From positions 1 to 64,000 of the forward strand of contig JACPFU010000014.1 of the NCBI GenBank assembly GCA_016182785.1: 64,000 nucleotides of DNA, in the 5' to 3' direction. Shown piece after piece: positions 52,966 to 62,102 of this stretch. The DNA comes from Lysobacterales bacterium. GTDB lineage: Bacteria > Pseudomonadota > Gammaproteobacteria > Xanthomonadales > Ahniellaceae. The translations under genes were made by a program, and so were the position numbers. Within the stretch, counting starts at the first letter, position 1. Each line of letters begins with the position of its first letter. Below the pieces are notes generated by a model that was not told the DNA's origin, ran no database searches, and saw nothing but the letters and a program-made list of their open reading frames with translations.

Positions 52966-53894
52966 CGCAGCGTCGTCTTGTTGCGGGTGGCGGCGACGAA
53001 CACATCTTCGAGGTTCGCGGCGAGCGCCTCGAACCGCAGCGTCGCATCGAGCGGGCGCAGTGCCGCGACCAGGCGCGCTTCGTCGAGATCGCGGCGCACC
53101 AGCACGCGCAGCGTGTTGCCGAGCTGGGCCACGCCCTCGCCGCCGTCGAGATCGACCAGGGCGCGTTGCACCGCGCGAGGATTCGCGGTGATCGCTCGCA
53201 GCACGCGGTTCGGCAGGTTCGCGATCAGCGCCGCCGGGGTGTCGTCGGCGACCAGGCGGCCTTCGTCGAGGATGGCCAGCCGATGACAGCGTTCGGCCTC
53301 GTCCATGTAATGCGAGGACACCAGCAGGGTGGTGCCGTCGTCGGCGAGATCGAACAACGCCTCCCAGAATTCGCGCCGCGACTGCGGGTCGACCTGGCTG
53401 GTGGGTTCGTCCAGCAACAGCAGTTCTGGGGCATGCAGGGTCGCGCCGGCAAGCGCCAGGCGCTGCTTCTGGCCGCCGCTCAGCGTACCCGCGAGTTGCG
53501 CGGTGCGATCGCGCAGCTGGTAGCGGCGCAGCGCGAGTTCGATGCGATCCTCGCGACGCGCGTGCCTGAGTCCATGCACCGCGGCCAGGAAGCGCAGGTT
53601 CTCGATCACGCTCAGGTCCTCGTACAGCGAGAACCGTTGCGTCATGTAGCCAATGCGCCGCTTCAGGGCTTCGGCTTCGCGCGGGATCGACAGCCCGAGC
53701 ACGTCGATCTCGCCGGCGCTTGGCGTCAGCAGGCCGCAGAGCATGCGGATCGTGGTCGACTTGCCCGAGCCGTTCGGTCCGAGAAAGCCGTAGACGGCAC
53801 CGCGCGGAATGGTGAGATCAACGCGGTCGACCGCGGTCAGCGTGCCGAAGCGGCGGGTCAGTCCGCGCGCATGGATCGCGACATCCGCGCTCAT
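52962..53894 (-). CDS. ABC exporter ATPase subunit
   Basis: A 310-residue ABC ATPase. Walker A is GPNGSGKST, the signature is TLSGGQKQRLAL, Walker B is ELLLLDEPTSQVDP, and the switch His is in VSSHYMDEAERC. The C-terminal extension (about 235-310) is typical of drug-type ABC-2 ATPases. It overlaps both neighbours by four bases, so permease, ATPase and HlyD gene are one operon. Q-loop YMTQRFSLYEDL is also visible. Confidence 0.96.
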   Translation of the reverse strand: MSADVAIHARGLTRRFGTLTAVDRVDLTIPRGAVYGFLGPNGSGKSTTIRMLCGLLTPSAGEIDVLGLSIPREAEALKRRIGYMTQRFSLYEDLSVIENLRFLAAVHGLRHARREDRIELALRRYQLRDRTAQLAGTLSGGQKQRLALAGATLHAPELLLLDEPTSQVDPQSRREFWEALFDLADDGTTLLVSSHYMDEAERCHRLAILDEGRLVADDTPAALIANLPNRVLRAITANPRAVQRALVDLDGGEGVAQLGNTLRVLVRRDLDEARLVAALRPLDATLRFEALAANLEDVFVAATRNKTTLR

Positions 53895-54847
53895 GGCAAG
53901 GGCGTGGCCTGTACCGGCAGGCCGGCGGCGAGGTCACTGGCGCCGGCGTCCTCGAACTCCAGTTCGGCGAGGTAGGCGAGGCGGTTCGCGTCGTCCCCGG
54001 ACAACGCGAAGTAGGGCGTGAAACTGGCCTCGCTCGCGAGCCGGCGCACGCGTGCCGTCCACGTGTCTTGCCGGCCTTGAACGCGCACCGTGAAGCGACT
54101 GCCGGGCGTTGTGCGCGAGCGCAGGTCGGGAGCCAGGTAGACCCGCGCATGCGGCCGGTCGCCGACCAGCAGCGTCGCGATCGTGGCGCCGGGCGCCGGC
54201 GTATCGCCCACCTCCATCGGCAACGCTTCGATACGCCCGGCCACCGGAGCGAGGTGGCGCAGGCGTTCCCGGGTCAGCTGCAACGCGGTGACGCGCTGTT
54301 CGGCGGCTGCGACCGCTGCGCGGGCCTGGGCCAGCGCCTCGGGGCGCGCGCCGGCGAACACCAGGTCGCGGCCTGCGCGCGCGGCGGCGAGTTCGCTCCG
54401 CGCCAGCGCCGCGGCGGCTGCCAGGCGTTCGAGTTCGGCGCGGCTGAGCAGGCCGCGGCCGTGCAGGCCAAGCCCGCGTGCATGTTCGTCCTCGGCCAGC
54501 CGCAGCGCGGCACGGGCGCGATCGACGCGGGCCTCGCTCTCGCGCTTCTGTTCCGGACGCGCACCCGCCTGCAATTCGGCCAGCCAAAGCCGTGCGCGTT
54601 CCAATTCGGCCGCGGTGGCAGCGAGTTCGGCTTCGGCGCGATCTGCGCGCTGCTCGATCAACAAGGTGCCGGGCGCCACCACGTCGCCCTCGTGGACGCG
54701 AATCGCGGTCAGCGGTTCGGCGGCGACCGAGACCAGTTCGACGCGGTCCCATTCCAGCGTGCCAAGTGCAGGCGGCGCCTGGTCAGCGCGGCATCCGGCG
54801 AGGAGCGACAGGGCGATCAGGCAGGTCGGGGCGAGGCGCAGCGACAT
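53891..54847 (-). CDS. HlyD-family periplasmic adaptor lipoprotein of the ABC exporter
   Basis: A 318-residue lipoprotein. Lipobox LSLLAGC gives a mature N-terminal Cys19. A short beta strand and lipoyl half-motif (AIRVHEGDVVAPGTLL) is followed by a long Ala/Arg/Glu coiled-coil hairpin (about 80-195), then the second lipoyl half (LAPVAGRIEALPMEVGDT) and a beta-barrel part. This is the YbhG-like membrane-fusion protein of a drug-type ABC exporter. It is first in its operon. It is divergent from the diguanylate cyclase, with 106 bases between. Confidence 0.93.
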   Translation of the reverse strand: MSLRLAPTCLIALSLLAGCRADQAPPALGTLEWDRVELVSVAAEPLTAIRVHEGDVVAPGTLLIEQRADRAEAELAATAAELERARLWLAELQAGARPEQKRESEARVDRARAALRLAEDEHARGLGLHGRGLLSRAELERLAAAAALARSELAAARAGRDLVFAGARPEALAQARAAVAAAEQRVTALQLTRERLRHLAPVAGRIEALPMEVGDTPAPGATIATLLVGDRPHARVYLAPDLRSRTTPGSRFTVRVQGRQDTWTARVRRLASEASFTPYFALSGDDANRLAYLAELEFEDAGASDLAAGLPVQATPLP

Positions 54848-54953
54848 CGGCGGTCCGCGGTGGTGGCGGTGCGATGGTAGCGGCGCGGGACGCGGTGCGA
54901 GACCGTGTTCGCTGTTTTGCAGCGCGCCCTGCATGCTAATTTCCGGCCCATCC

Positions 54954-56003
54954 ATGACGATGCTCTCCTGGTCCGCAGCGGTGCTGGCCGCAACCGCGCT
55001 CGTGCTCGCGATCGGTTTTGCGCGGCATCGCCTGCTGCTGCTCGCGATCGTGCTGGCGGCAACGATCGCCGCGCGCGCCGCGGGTGGCGATCGCGCGCTG
55101 CAGTCCGTGCTTGCCTTTGCGCCGATCCTGTTGCTGGTCGCGGCGCTGATGCCGGAGGCGCGCTGGCGCACCAAGCGCAATGCCGGCTGGCTGCTGCTGC
55201 TCGCGTTCGCGCTGCTGATCGGCCTGCATGCACCCGCGCACGTGGCGGCGGGGTTGGATCGGGTCCTGATCGGCCTATGGCCTGGAAGCGACCCCGGCCG
55301 CGGCGCCGCAGCCGTGGTCGGCGTGGCTTCGCTGGCGTGCCTGGTGCGCTGGGTCGTGCGCGGGGCGATGGCCGAACTCACCGCGTCACTCGCGTTGCTC
55401 GGCTTCGCGCTGGCGTTGGCCTGGCTGGCGCAGGTCGAACGCAGCATGCAGGCCCTGGCCGCGACCGGATGCACGATCACGCTCGGCTTGCTCTACGGCG
55501 CCTACCGCATGGCCTTTGTCGACGCGCTCTCGGGGCTGCGCAATCGGCGCGCGCTGGACGAGGCGCTGGAGCGGTTGTCCGGAAGCTATGCCATCGCGAT
55601 GGTCGACATCGACCATTTCAAGTCGTTCAACGACAGCCACGGGCATGCGGCCGGTGACGTCGTGCTGCGCGAAGTCGCGTCGCGCCTGCGCCGGCATGCC
55701 GGCAGCGCGTCGTACCGCTACGGCGGCGAGGAGTTCTGCATCGTGTTCGAGGATGCCGCGGTGGAACGGGCCGAAGCCAGCCTGGAGTCGGTGCGTGCGG
55801 CGATCGAGGCGCGTGCCTTCCGGGTGCGTCCGATCGGTCGCGATGGCAAGCCGGGCAAGCCCAAGGACGTCAAGGTGACGGTCAGCCTCGGCGTCGCCGA
55901 CCGCTCCGAGAAGCGGCGCACGCCGAAGGAAGTGATCACCGCCGCCGACAAGGCGCTGTATCGCGCCAAGGCCTCCGGACGCAACCGCGTGATGCGCGGC
56001 TGA
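54954..56003 (+). CDS. membrane-bound diguanylate cyclase (GGDEF domain)
   Basis: A 349-residue protein with about six or seven membrane helices (to about 180), then a GGDEF domain (about 185-345). The active-site motif is GGEEF in YRYGGEEFCIVFE. DALSGLRNRRALDEAL, VDIDHFKSFND and SHGHAAGDVVLREVA are also typical. It makes cyclic di-GMP. The RxxD inhibition motif is not seen at its usual place. The membrane region has no named sensor domain. ATG 54933 is an alternative start. No strong ribosome-binding site is seen. Confidence 0.9.
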   Translation: MTMLSWSAAVLAATALVLAIGFARHRLLLLAIVLAATIAARAAGGDRALQSVLAFAPILLLVAALMPEARWRTKRNAGWLLLLAFALLIGLHAPAHVAAGLDRVLIGLWPGSDPGRGAAAVVGVASLACLVRWVVRGAMAELTASLALLGFALALAWLAQVERSMQALAATGCTITLGLLYGAYRMAFVDALSGLRNRRALDEALERLSGSYAIAMVDIDHFKSFNDSHGHAAGDVVLREVASRLRRHAGSASYRYGGEEFCIVFEDAAVERAEASLESVRAAIEARAFRVRPIGRDGKPGKPKDVKVTVSLGVADRSEKRRTPKEVITAADKALYRAKASGRNRVMRG

Positions 56004-56008
56004 AGTCG

Positions 56009-56650
56009 CTAGCCGCGGCCTTCGTTGTCGCGGTAATCGAGCAGGCGCCGGGTCACGAAGTTGTACAGGCGCTTGCCGCTGCCGGACCAGGCGCGCGCCA
56101 GCCACGAGCGGCGCGCGAGCACGCGGCGTTCGACCGGGGTCAGCGTGTCCGGCAGGTAGTGGCGCTTGTGCTTGAGCAGATGGCGCAGGTCCTCGCGCGC
56201 GAGCAGACGGAAGAAGCGGCTGCGGCGCGGGCTGATCCAGCCCATCTGGAAGTCGATCAGCGCCGGACGCCCGTCTTCGCGCACCAGCCAGTTCGCTTCC
56301 TTGGCCAGGTCGTTGTGCGCGACGCCGCGCCGATGCATTGCCAGCAGCAGATGGCGGGCCTCGCGGTAGTAGCGAAGATCGCGCGGGCGCGCGGCGTGCA
56401 TCGGTTGCCCGGCGATGTAGCTGCGGTCGAGGATGTGCCCGTCGAACGCGATCAGTTGCGGCACGCCGTCGAGGCCGGCGAGCACCCGCAGCGAGCGCGC
56501 TTCGCAGCCCGCGACCAGACGCGCGAACCAGCGCACGCCGAAGATCGCGTCGTCGGTGTTGCGGCGGATGCGCAGGCCGCCGCTATCGTGGATGCGGCTG
56601 ATCGATCCGAAGTGATCGCGCTTGAGGTAGTGCGGGTCGTGCGTATCCAC
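56009..56650 (-). CDS. kinase-fold protein, RIO/LPS-kinase-like
   Basis: A 213-residue protein with a shortened protein-kinase fold. The catalytic loop is HRRGVAHNDLAKEANWLV (HND in place of HRD) and the metal-binding Asp is in ALIDFQMGW, where DFQ replaces DFG. The glycine loop and Lys are less clear (about 25-45). It resembles RIO1-like and KdkA/WaaP-like kinases, which phosphorylate proteins or the lipid A core. A C-terminal basic tail (VTRRLLDYRDNEGRG) follows. Downstream of the DUF3108 gene on the same strand; their relation is unknown. Confidence 0.75.
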   Translation of the reverse strand: MDTHDPHYLKRDHFGSISRIHDSGGLRIRRNTDDAIFGVRWFARLVAGCEARSLRVLAGLDGVPQLIAFDGHILDRSYIAGQPMHAARPRDLRYYREARHLLLAMHRRGVAHNDLAKEANWLVREDGRPALIDFQMGWISPRRSRFFRLLAREDLRHLLKHKRHYLPDTLTPVERRVLARRSWLARAWSGSGKRLYNFVTRRLLDYRDNEGRG

Positions 56651-56722
56651 GGTGCTCGGTTCTGTGCTGGCGACCTCCCGGGCAGGCGGCGCGGCGGGAT
56701 TGTGCCACGCGCAGGCGCCGGC

Positions 56723-57430
56723 TCAGCGCAACAGCATCTCCAGCGTCTCGCCGTCCGGTTCGTTCTGGACGATGCGCACCGGGGTGAAGCCAAGCGCGGG
56801 CGCGATCCAGGTGGTGGTGGTGCGTCCGGGCTTTTCGCGGATGCGCTCGACGCGGATGCAGTCGAAGCGTCCGCGCGCGGTCTCGATGGTCTCGTGGCCA
56901 CTGGCCCGGTAGCGGTGGGTGTCGATCGCGCGCTTGTCGGCGACGCGGTACTCCAGCGTTTCGCGCTTGGCCTTCAGGTCGGCGGCGAGCGCGAGCACGA
57001 CCAGGTTGCGATCGACGGTGGCCGGCGCGTAGTCGAGCGCGGTACTGCCATCGTTGTCGGTTGCGTTGATGCGTCTGGCCGCGTGGTCGACATCGACGCT
57101 GCGGTTTCGCTTCTTCCATGCCGCCTTCTGGAAATAGCGGTAGTGCAGCGTTTCCGGCTTGCCGTCCTGCCAACGGAAGGTGCTGTTCTCCTCGATGCGC
57201 ACGCCGGCGAACCCGGCCAGTCCTTCGGTGCCTTCGGAGCGGGTGCTGAACTGGAAGCCGTCCTTGCCCATGATCAGCTCGATGCTGGCCTCGCCGATGC
57301 GCTCGCCGTTGCGGATCAGCTGATAGTCGGCATGAAACGGGGCGATCGGTTCGGCGTCGTCGGCACGGGCCACGGCGGTGCCGAGCAGAATCAGGGCGGT
57401 GAGGATTCGGATCACGGCAGTCTCCAGCAA
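56723..57430 (-). CDS. periplasmic DUF3108 protein
   Basis: A 235-residue exported protein with a signal peptide (hydrophobic IRILTALILLGTAVARA) and the DUF3108 core. That core has APFHADYQLIRNGERIGEAS near its start, a strand-rich middle, and TTTTWIAPALGFTPVRIVQ near its end. Members are outer-membrane- or periplasm-associated and of unknown function. ATG 57430 precedes the signal peptide; GTG 57415 is an alternative. It sits 48 bases from purN on the same strand. Confidence 0.85.
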   Translation of the reverse strand: MLETAVIRILTALILLGTAVARADDAEPIAPFHADYQLIRNGERIGEASIELIMGKDGFQFSTRSEGTEGLAGFAGVRIEENSTFRWQDGKPETLHYRYFQKAAWKKRNRSVDVDHAARRINATDNDGSTALDYAPATVDRNLVVLALAADLKAKRETLEYRVADKRAIDTHRYRASGHETIETARGRFDCIRVERIREKPGRTTTTWIAPALGFTPVRIVQNEPDGETLEMLLR

Positions 57431-57478
57431 TGGTGCGAGCGTAGGTGGTCGAGTCTGAGTCGCGGGCGAACGCGGAGT

Positions 57479-58114
57479 TCAGCCGACGCGCAAGGGTTCG
57501 CTCAGCCGCCGCTCATCGAAGTGCACTGCCTGCGCATCGAAACGCAGGCGGCCTTCGGCAATCCAGCGCACGACCTGCACCAGCAGGCGATGCTCGCGCG
57601 GCAGCAGGCGCGCGGCCAGGCGTTCCGGGCTGTCGCCGGGCTCGATGGCGATCCGCGTCTGCGCGATCAGCGGCCCGGCATCGAGCGCCGGGATCACCGC
57701 GTGCACGCTGGCGCCGTGTTCGCGGTCGCCGGCATCGAGCGCGCGCTGGTGCGTGTGCAGCCCCGGGTATTTCGGCAGCAACGAGGGGTGGATGTTGATC
57801 ATGCGCGAGGTCCGCGGCGCGACCACCTCCGGCGACAGGATGCGCATGAAGCCGGCGCAGACGATCAGCTCGGCGCCGCTGGCGTCGACTGCGGCGAACA
57901 GCGCGGCATCGAACGCGGCGCGGCTCGCGTACGCCTTGGGGTCGATGTGCATGGCCGCGACACCGGCGCCACGGGCGATCGCGAGCGCACCTGAAGCCGC
58001 CTTGTCGCTGAACACGCCGGCGATGCCGGCATCGAGTTCGCCCATGCGGATCGCGTCGATCAGCGCCTGCAGGTTGCTGCCGCGCCCGGACGCGAGGACG
58101 GCGAGCTTCAGCAT
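57479..58114 (-). CDS. purN: phosphoribosylglycinamide formyltransferase
   Basis: A 211-residue enzyme that transfers formyl from 10-formyl-THF to GAR in purine synthesis. LAVLASGRGSNLQALIDA is the N-terminal phosphate-binding loop. RMINIHPSLLPKYPGLHTHQ carries the catalytic Asn and His, and VHAVIPALDAGPLIAQ the Asp. It starts at ATG 58114, overlapping the purM stop by one base. PurM-purN is the usual gene order. Confidence 0.96.
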   Translation of the reverse strand: MLKLAVLASGRGSNLQALIDAIRMGELDAGIAGVFSDKAASGALAIARGAGVAAMHIDPKAYASRAAFDAALFAAVDASGAELIVCAGFMRILSPEVVAPRTSRMINIHPSLLPKYPGLHTHQRALDAGDREHGASVHAVIPALDAGPLIAQTRIAIEPGDSPERLAARLLPREHRLLVQVVRWIAEGRLRFDAQAVHFDERRLSEPLRVG

Positions 58115-59151
58115 CAGCCGATGCGCACGCGCGCGTCGCCGTCGGCAACGACGACCTGGCCGATCTCGCGCGTGGCCAGGCCGTGGCCGGCGAGCAGGCG
58201 CTTGGCCATCGCGACGTCCTTGGCATCGAGCAGCAGGGTGAAGCCGACGCCGCAGTTGAAGGTGCGCCACATCTCTTCGTTGGCGACGTTGCCGCTGCGC
58301 TTGAGCCAGTCGAACACCGGCGGCAGCACCAGCGTGCTGGCGTCGATCGCGAGACCGAGTCCCTCGGGCACGACACGGATGATGTTTTCGGTGATGCCGC
58401 CGCCGGTGATGTGCGCCATCGCATGCACGTCGAGTTGGCCGAGCAGGTCGAGCATCGGCTTGACGTACAGCGTGGTCGGCGCCATCAGCGCATCGGCCAG
58501 CGACACCGCGCCGAGGTTGTCGCCGAGGTCGGCATTCACGTGCTTGAGGATGCGGCGGATCAGCGAATAGCCGTTCGAGTGCGGCCCGCTGGAGGCGACG
58601 CCGAGGACCACGTCGCCGGCGCGCACCTTGCGGCCGTCGAGCAGTTGCGACTGTTCGACCGCGCCGACGGTGAAGCCGGCCAGGTCGTATTCGCCGGGCG
58701 CGTACATGTCCGGCATTTCCGCGGTTTCGCCACCGATCAACGCGCAGCCGGCGAGTTCGCAGCCGCGGGCGATGCCGCCGACCACGGCCACCGTGGTCGC
58801 GACGTCGAGCTTGCCGGTGGCGAAATAGTCGAGGAAGAACAGCGGCTCGGCGCCTTGCACCAGCACGTCGTTGACGCACATGCCGACCAGGTCGATGCCG
58901 ATGGTGTCGTGGCGGTTCAGTTGCTGCGCGAGCTTGAGCTTGGTGCCGACGCCGTCGGTGCCCGAAACCAGCACCGGTTCGCGGTACTTGCCGCTGAGAT
59001 TGAACAGCGCGCCGAAGCCGCCGAGCCCGCCCATCACTTCCTTGCGGAAGGTGCGCGCGACCAGGGGCTTGATGCGCTCGACCACCTCGTTGCCGGCATC
59101 GATGTCGACCCCGGCATCGCGATAGGTCAGGGCGGTGGGTGCTGCGGCCAT
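58114..59151 (-). CDS. purM: phosphoribosylformylglycinamidine cyclo-ligase
   Basis: A 345-residue AIR synthetase, fifth step of purine synthesis. [18 protein letters not shown] starts the domain. [13 protein letters not shown] and [20 protein letters not shown] are nucleotide-binding stretches, and [14 protein letters not shown] is conserved. I chose ATG 59151 ([10 protein letters not shown]), matching family starts. It is the first gene of the purM-purN pair; the frame is open 62 codons upstream, but that part is not conserved in appearance. Confidence 0.97.
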   Translation of the reverse strand: MAAAPTALTYRDAGVDIDAGNEVVERIKPLVARTFRKEVMGGLGGFGALFNLSGKYREPVLVSGTDGVGTKLKLAQQLNRHDTIGIDLVGMCVNDVLVQGAEPLFFLDYFATGKLDVATTVAVVGGIARGCELAGCALIGGETAEMPDMYAPGEYDLAGFTVGAVEQSQLLDGRKVRAGDVVLGVASSGPHSNGYSLIRRILKHVNADLGDNLGAVSLADALMAPTTLYVKPMLDLLGQLDVHAMAHITGGGITENIIRVVPEGLGLAIDASTLVLPPVFDWLKRSGNVANEEMWRTFNCGVGFTLLLDAKDVAMAKRLLAGHGLATREIGQVVVADGDARVRIG

Positions 59152-59237
59152 GGGCGATTCCGCTGGAAAAGAGGGGCGCGATGATACCAGCGGGTCGGCG
59201 GCGCTTTTTCTGGCCGATCGCGCCCGCGGCCGCGGCT

Positions 59238-60524
59238 TCAACCCTTGCGGAACGGCCAGCGCAGCTTGTTCAGCAGGCCCTTCTGCTTGTCGTCGATGGT
59301 CGGCTGCGAGTCGGTGCGGCGCTGCCGCGGCGACCACTCGATCTGGCCCACGGCCTCGTAGGCGTTGACCATGTCGAACACCGCTTCCATGCGCACCTTG
59401 GCGGTGGCCGAGATCTCGTTCAGGCGCAGCGGATGATCCATCGCCGCGGCGATCAGGCCATGCGTGCGGTAGCCGGGTTCGACGAAGACCTGTTCCTTCA
59501 GACGGTAGGTGCCGCCGGGGTCGAGGTGCGCGGCCAGGCGGCCGTTCGACTGCAGCAGCGCATGCAGCCAGCGCAGGTGCCAGTACGGCCGCGACGGCGC
59601 CGAGGCGCGCGCCTGGTTCAGGTCGGCGGTGGTCATCTTCTTCCAGGCCGAGCGCTGCAGCTTGCCCTGGCAGTATGGTTCCAGCGCCGACAGGCTGGCA
59701 TCGGCGTGGAAGACTTCGTTCTTCGGATCGAGCGTGAGCAGCGGCGCATTGCCGATCTGGATCTGCGATGGCCCACCGAGCACTCCGGCGCCGAAGAAGA
59801 ACGGCAATTCGCCATCCTCGCGTTCGGGGGCGGATCCGATCAGCGGCGAGTTCGTATGCAGGGCGCCTTCGCGCGCGCTGCCTCCGCCGGCCTGCAGGTC
59901 GCCGCGGTCCACCGCCTTGCTCTCGGCGCGGCGATTGCTCGCACCGAGCGGGGCGACGCCGAGGCCGTCGACGGTGGCGTCCTCAAGCTTGAACTGGCGG
60001 AAATCCGGCTGCTTCTGCTGTTCCTTCTCGCGCTTGATGACGACTTCGAGCCCTTCGGCGGCGCCGACCCCGAGCAACGCGGCCTGCGCCTGGTGCATAC
60101 GTTCGGTGAAGGCGTCGGTACGCGCCTGCTGCAGCGCCGGTTCGGCCGCTGCCGGGGCCTGCGGCTCGTAGAAATTCTCGTCGACGTGGGTGATGCCGGC
60201 GCTCGCCTGCCGCGGCGCAGCGGCCACCTCGATGACGCGGGCCAGCTGCTCGGCGTCGAGCGGGTGGCGCAGTACCAGTTCGTCCTCGGCCTTGGCGTCG
60301 GCTTCGAGCAGCACCGCGTAGCGCACGCCCGCGGACTCGGCCCGCACGCGCGCGGCTTCGCCGATCAGCACCGACGGATCGACGATCACCAGATCGGCCC
60401 CGTCCTCGTTGCCCCACTGCCACTTGGTCGGCGATTTCGCGGACACCTTGCGCAGCAGCAGACGCAGAAACGCGGTGGTTTCCTCGGAAACCCCGACGGC
60501 GGCGATGGTCTTGGACTTGGGCAT
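59238..60524 (-). CDS. uncharacterised protein with receiver-like N-terminus and winged-helix-like C-terminus
   Basis: A 428-residue soluble protein that I cannot name. Residues 1-110 have the alternating strand-helix pattern of a response-regulator-like domain ([51 protein letters not shown]), without the usual phosphorylation Asp context. A long low-complexity hydrophilic middle follows (about 115-240). The C-terminal part (about 300-420) is helical and ends in a winged-helix-like pattern ([32 protein letters not shown]), resembling DUF4388-type or effector modules. No membrane segment. It is probably a regulator. Located downstream of the broken phosphatase fragment and metG region on the same strand. 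Confidence 0.6.
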   Translation of the reverse strand: MPKSKTIAAVGVSEETTAFLRLLLRKVSAKSPTKWQWGNEDGADLVIVDPSVLIGEAARVRAESAGVRYAVLLEADAKAEDELVLRHPLDAEQLARVIEVAAAPRQASAGITHVDENFYEPQAPAAAEPALQQARTDAFTERMHQAQAALLGVGAAEGLEVVIKREKEQQKQPDFRQFKLEDATVDGLGVAPLGASNRRAESKAVDRGDLQAGGGSAREGALHTNSPLIGSAPEREDGELPFFFGAGVLGGPSQIQIGNAPLLTLDPKNEVFHADASLSALEPYCQGKLQRSAWKKMTTADLNQARASAPSRPYWHLRWLHALLQSNGRLAAHLDPGGTYRLKEQVFVEPGYRTHGLIAAAMDHPLRLNEISATAKVRMEAVFDMVNAYEAVGQIEWSPRQRRTDSQPTIDDKQKGLLNKLRWPFRKG

Positions 60525-60598
60525 GCGCGGATGGTGCGGCTACGTGGCTTCCAACGCAAGCGGTCCGTGACCGCCATCACGGACTGCCCGCGCCGCTC

Positions 60599-60659
60599 AC
60601 TTCACGCGCATGCCAGGCATCGCGCCGGAATCCGGTTCGGAAACCGGGGAGAGCAGAAA
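60599..60659 (-). repeat. second copy of the metG 3' end
   Basis: The last 37 bases, 60599-60635, match 62105-62141 at about 33 of 37 positions, including GGCATCGCGCCGGAATCCGG. Read on the minus strand in the metG frame it gives [20 protein letters not shown] and a stop at 60597, against [16 protein letters not shown] at the true metG end. It is therefore a relict of a second metG 3' end, separated from the intact one by about 1.5 kb. Confidence 0.8.
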
Positions 60660-60877
60660 CAGAAACTATTCCAGCCTTCGCGGACCAATTTGGCCTGATC
60701 GGCGCCGTGGTCGAGAACCGTTTCGTCGGTATCGAGAATCACTGCCGGCGGCTTGTTCTCGATCGGCACGTCACGATCGTTCGGCGGCAGCGCGTCCCAT
60801 TGACCATCTCGCAATGCGCGATCGAGTCGTAACGCGGCATTGCGATACGCCTGTCCCGCAATCAGGCGGTTCATCAA
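60645..60877 (-). pseudogene. internal fragment of a lipoprotein e(P4)-type acid phosphatase / 5'-nucleotidase
   Basis: About 70 residues survive: AYRNAALRLDRALRDGQWDA then PPAVILDTDETVLDHGADQA then KLVREG. The DxDxT-like DTDET is HAD motif I of class C acid phosphatases (P4 family). The signal peptide and lipobox that should precede it are missing, as is everything after motif I, where about 150 more residues are expected. The frame then runs out of phase into the second metG tail and ends near 60602. The first ATG overlaps the DUF4143 stop, which is likely accidental. It cannot be an active phosphatase. Confidence 0.75.
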
Positions 60878-62055
60878 CGCCCCGCTTCATCGCCCATTGC
60901 CGACAATTTTCCGCATAGCGTCGGCAACGATACGGCGAAGACATCGGCGGCGATCGGCCAGGTCTCGCTGCCGCCGTAGACCACCCAACGCTTTTCCGGT
61001 TCGATGTCCATGCAGGCATGGTGGAAGCCCCGTTCGAGCTTGGGTGCGAGGCTGCGCTTGACCTCGATCGCCCAGGGTTTGCGGCCGGGCACGGTGAGCA
61101 CCAGATCGATCTCGGCGCCTACGGCGGTGCGATAGAAGTTGGCTGCTGTTCCCGCAGGCGCGGCAGCGATCAAGGATTCGATCGCCAGCGTTTCGAAGCT
61201 TGCCCCGGCGACGGGATGCGACAGCAGTGCTTCTCGGTTGTCGATGCCAAGCAGTGCATGCACCAGACCGGTGTCGCGGACGTACACCTTCGGTGACTTC
61301 ACCAGACGCTTGCCAGCGTTGCTGTGCCAGGGCGGCAGACGACGAACCAGCAACAGGTCGACCAGCAGATCGAGATAGGACGCCACGGTTTTTCCGTCCA
61401 CCGCCAATGCACGGGCGAATGCCGCCGCATTGAGCAGGCCGCCTTGATGATGCGCCAGCATCGTCCAGAGCCGGCGCAGGGTTTCCGCCGGAATGCGCGG
61501 CCCGAGCATCGGGACGTCGCGTTCGAGATAGGTACGGATGAAGTCGAGGCGCCAACGCAGGCTGGCGGCATCCGTGGGTGCCAGCAGGCTTTCCGGAAAA
61601 CCGCCGCGCAGCCACAGTGCGTCCTGCCGTTCCGTGCCTGCTTCGCCGGCATGGATGGGTGCAAGTTCCAGATGGCGAATGCGCCCGGCCAGCGACTCGC
61701 TGGATTGCTTCAGAAGATCGATGGATGCCGAACCGAGCAGCAGAAATCGTCCGTAACGCTTGCCGTTTCGACGGCCGCTGTCGATCAGGCCGCGCAGGCT
61801 TTGGAACAAGTCGGGTACGCGCTGGATTTCATCGAGGATGACCAGTTTGTCGGCGTGCTCGGCCAGATACTGTTCCGGCTCCGCCAGCTTGGCTTGATCC
61901 TGCCGCGATTCGAGATCGAGATAGATGGAAGGGCATTCTGCGGACAAGGCCATGGCCAGCGTCGTCTTTCCGACCTGGCGCGGCCCGAGCAACGCCACTG
62001 CGGGTGATTCGGTCAGGGCCGCGCGCAGTATCGATAGGAGTTGGCGGTCAATCAT
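60874..62055 (-). CDS. AAA-family ATPase with DUF4143 domain
   Basis: A 393-residue protein. The AAA_14 domain (about 15-135) has Walker A GPRQVGKTT and KLVILDEIQRVPDLFQSL for Walker B and sensor, and GSASIDLLKQSSES. The C-terminal DUF4143 domain (about 190-370) carries GAEIDLVLTVPGRKPWAIEV, which recalls the PD-(D/E)xK core (E, D, E-x-K), though nuclease activity is unproven. This widely spread family is found in variable regions and is easily transferred. It lies between metG and the broken fragment, preceded by an AT-rich palindromic promoter region. Function is unknown; defence and DNA processing are possible roles. Confidence 0.9.
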   Translation of the reverse strand: MIDRQLLSILRAALTESPAVALLGPRQVGKTTLAMALSAECPSIYLDLESRQDQAKLAEPEQYLAEHADKLVILDEIQRVPDLFQSLRGLIDSGRRNGKRYGRFLLLGSASIDLLKQSSESLAGRIRHLELAPIHAGEAGTERQDALWLRGGFPESLLAPTDAASLRWRLDFIRTYLERDVPMLGPRIPAETLRRLWTMLAHHQGGLLNAAAFARALAVDGKTVASYLDLLVDLLLVRRLPPWHSNAGKRLVKSPKVYVRDTGLVHALLGIDNREALLSHPVAGASFETLAIESLIAAAPAGTAANFYRTAVGAEIDLVLTVPGRKPWAIEVKRSLAPKLERGFHHACMDIEPEKRWVVYGGSETWPIAADVFAVSLPTLCGKLSAMGDEAGR

Positions 62056-62092
62056 CCTTGCAATTATGGATATGCATTCCGAAATTACAAGG
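62056..62092 (-). promoter_or_regulatory. AT-rich promoter with overlapping inverted repeat upstream of the DUF4143 ATPase
   Basis: Arms CCTTGCAATT (62056-62065) and AATTACAAGG (62083-62092) are 9/10 complementary. On the minus strand they contain TTGTAA, a 16-base spacer and CATAAT, which would be a promoter. The -10 box lies about 10 bases before the ATG, so the transcript would be almost leaderless. The repeat covers the promoter and could be a self-control operator. It is strikingly AT-rich for this genome. Confidence 0.5.
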
Positions 62093-62102
62093 ATAAATGG
62101 GG

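Noticed and set aside
60602..60877. Intact small protein of 91 residues
   Set aside because: It begins inside a phosphatase core, lacks the expected ends, and finishes out of frame in a metG tail copy, so it is a relict.
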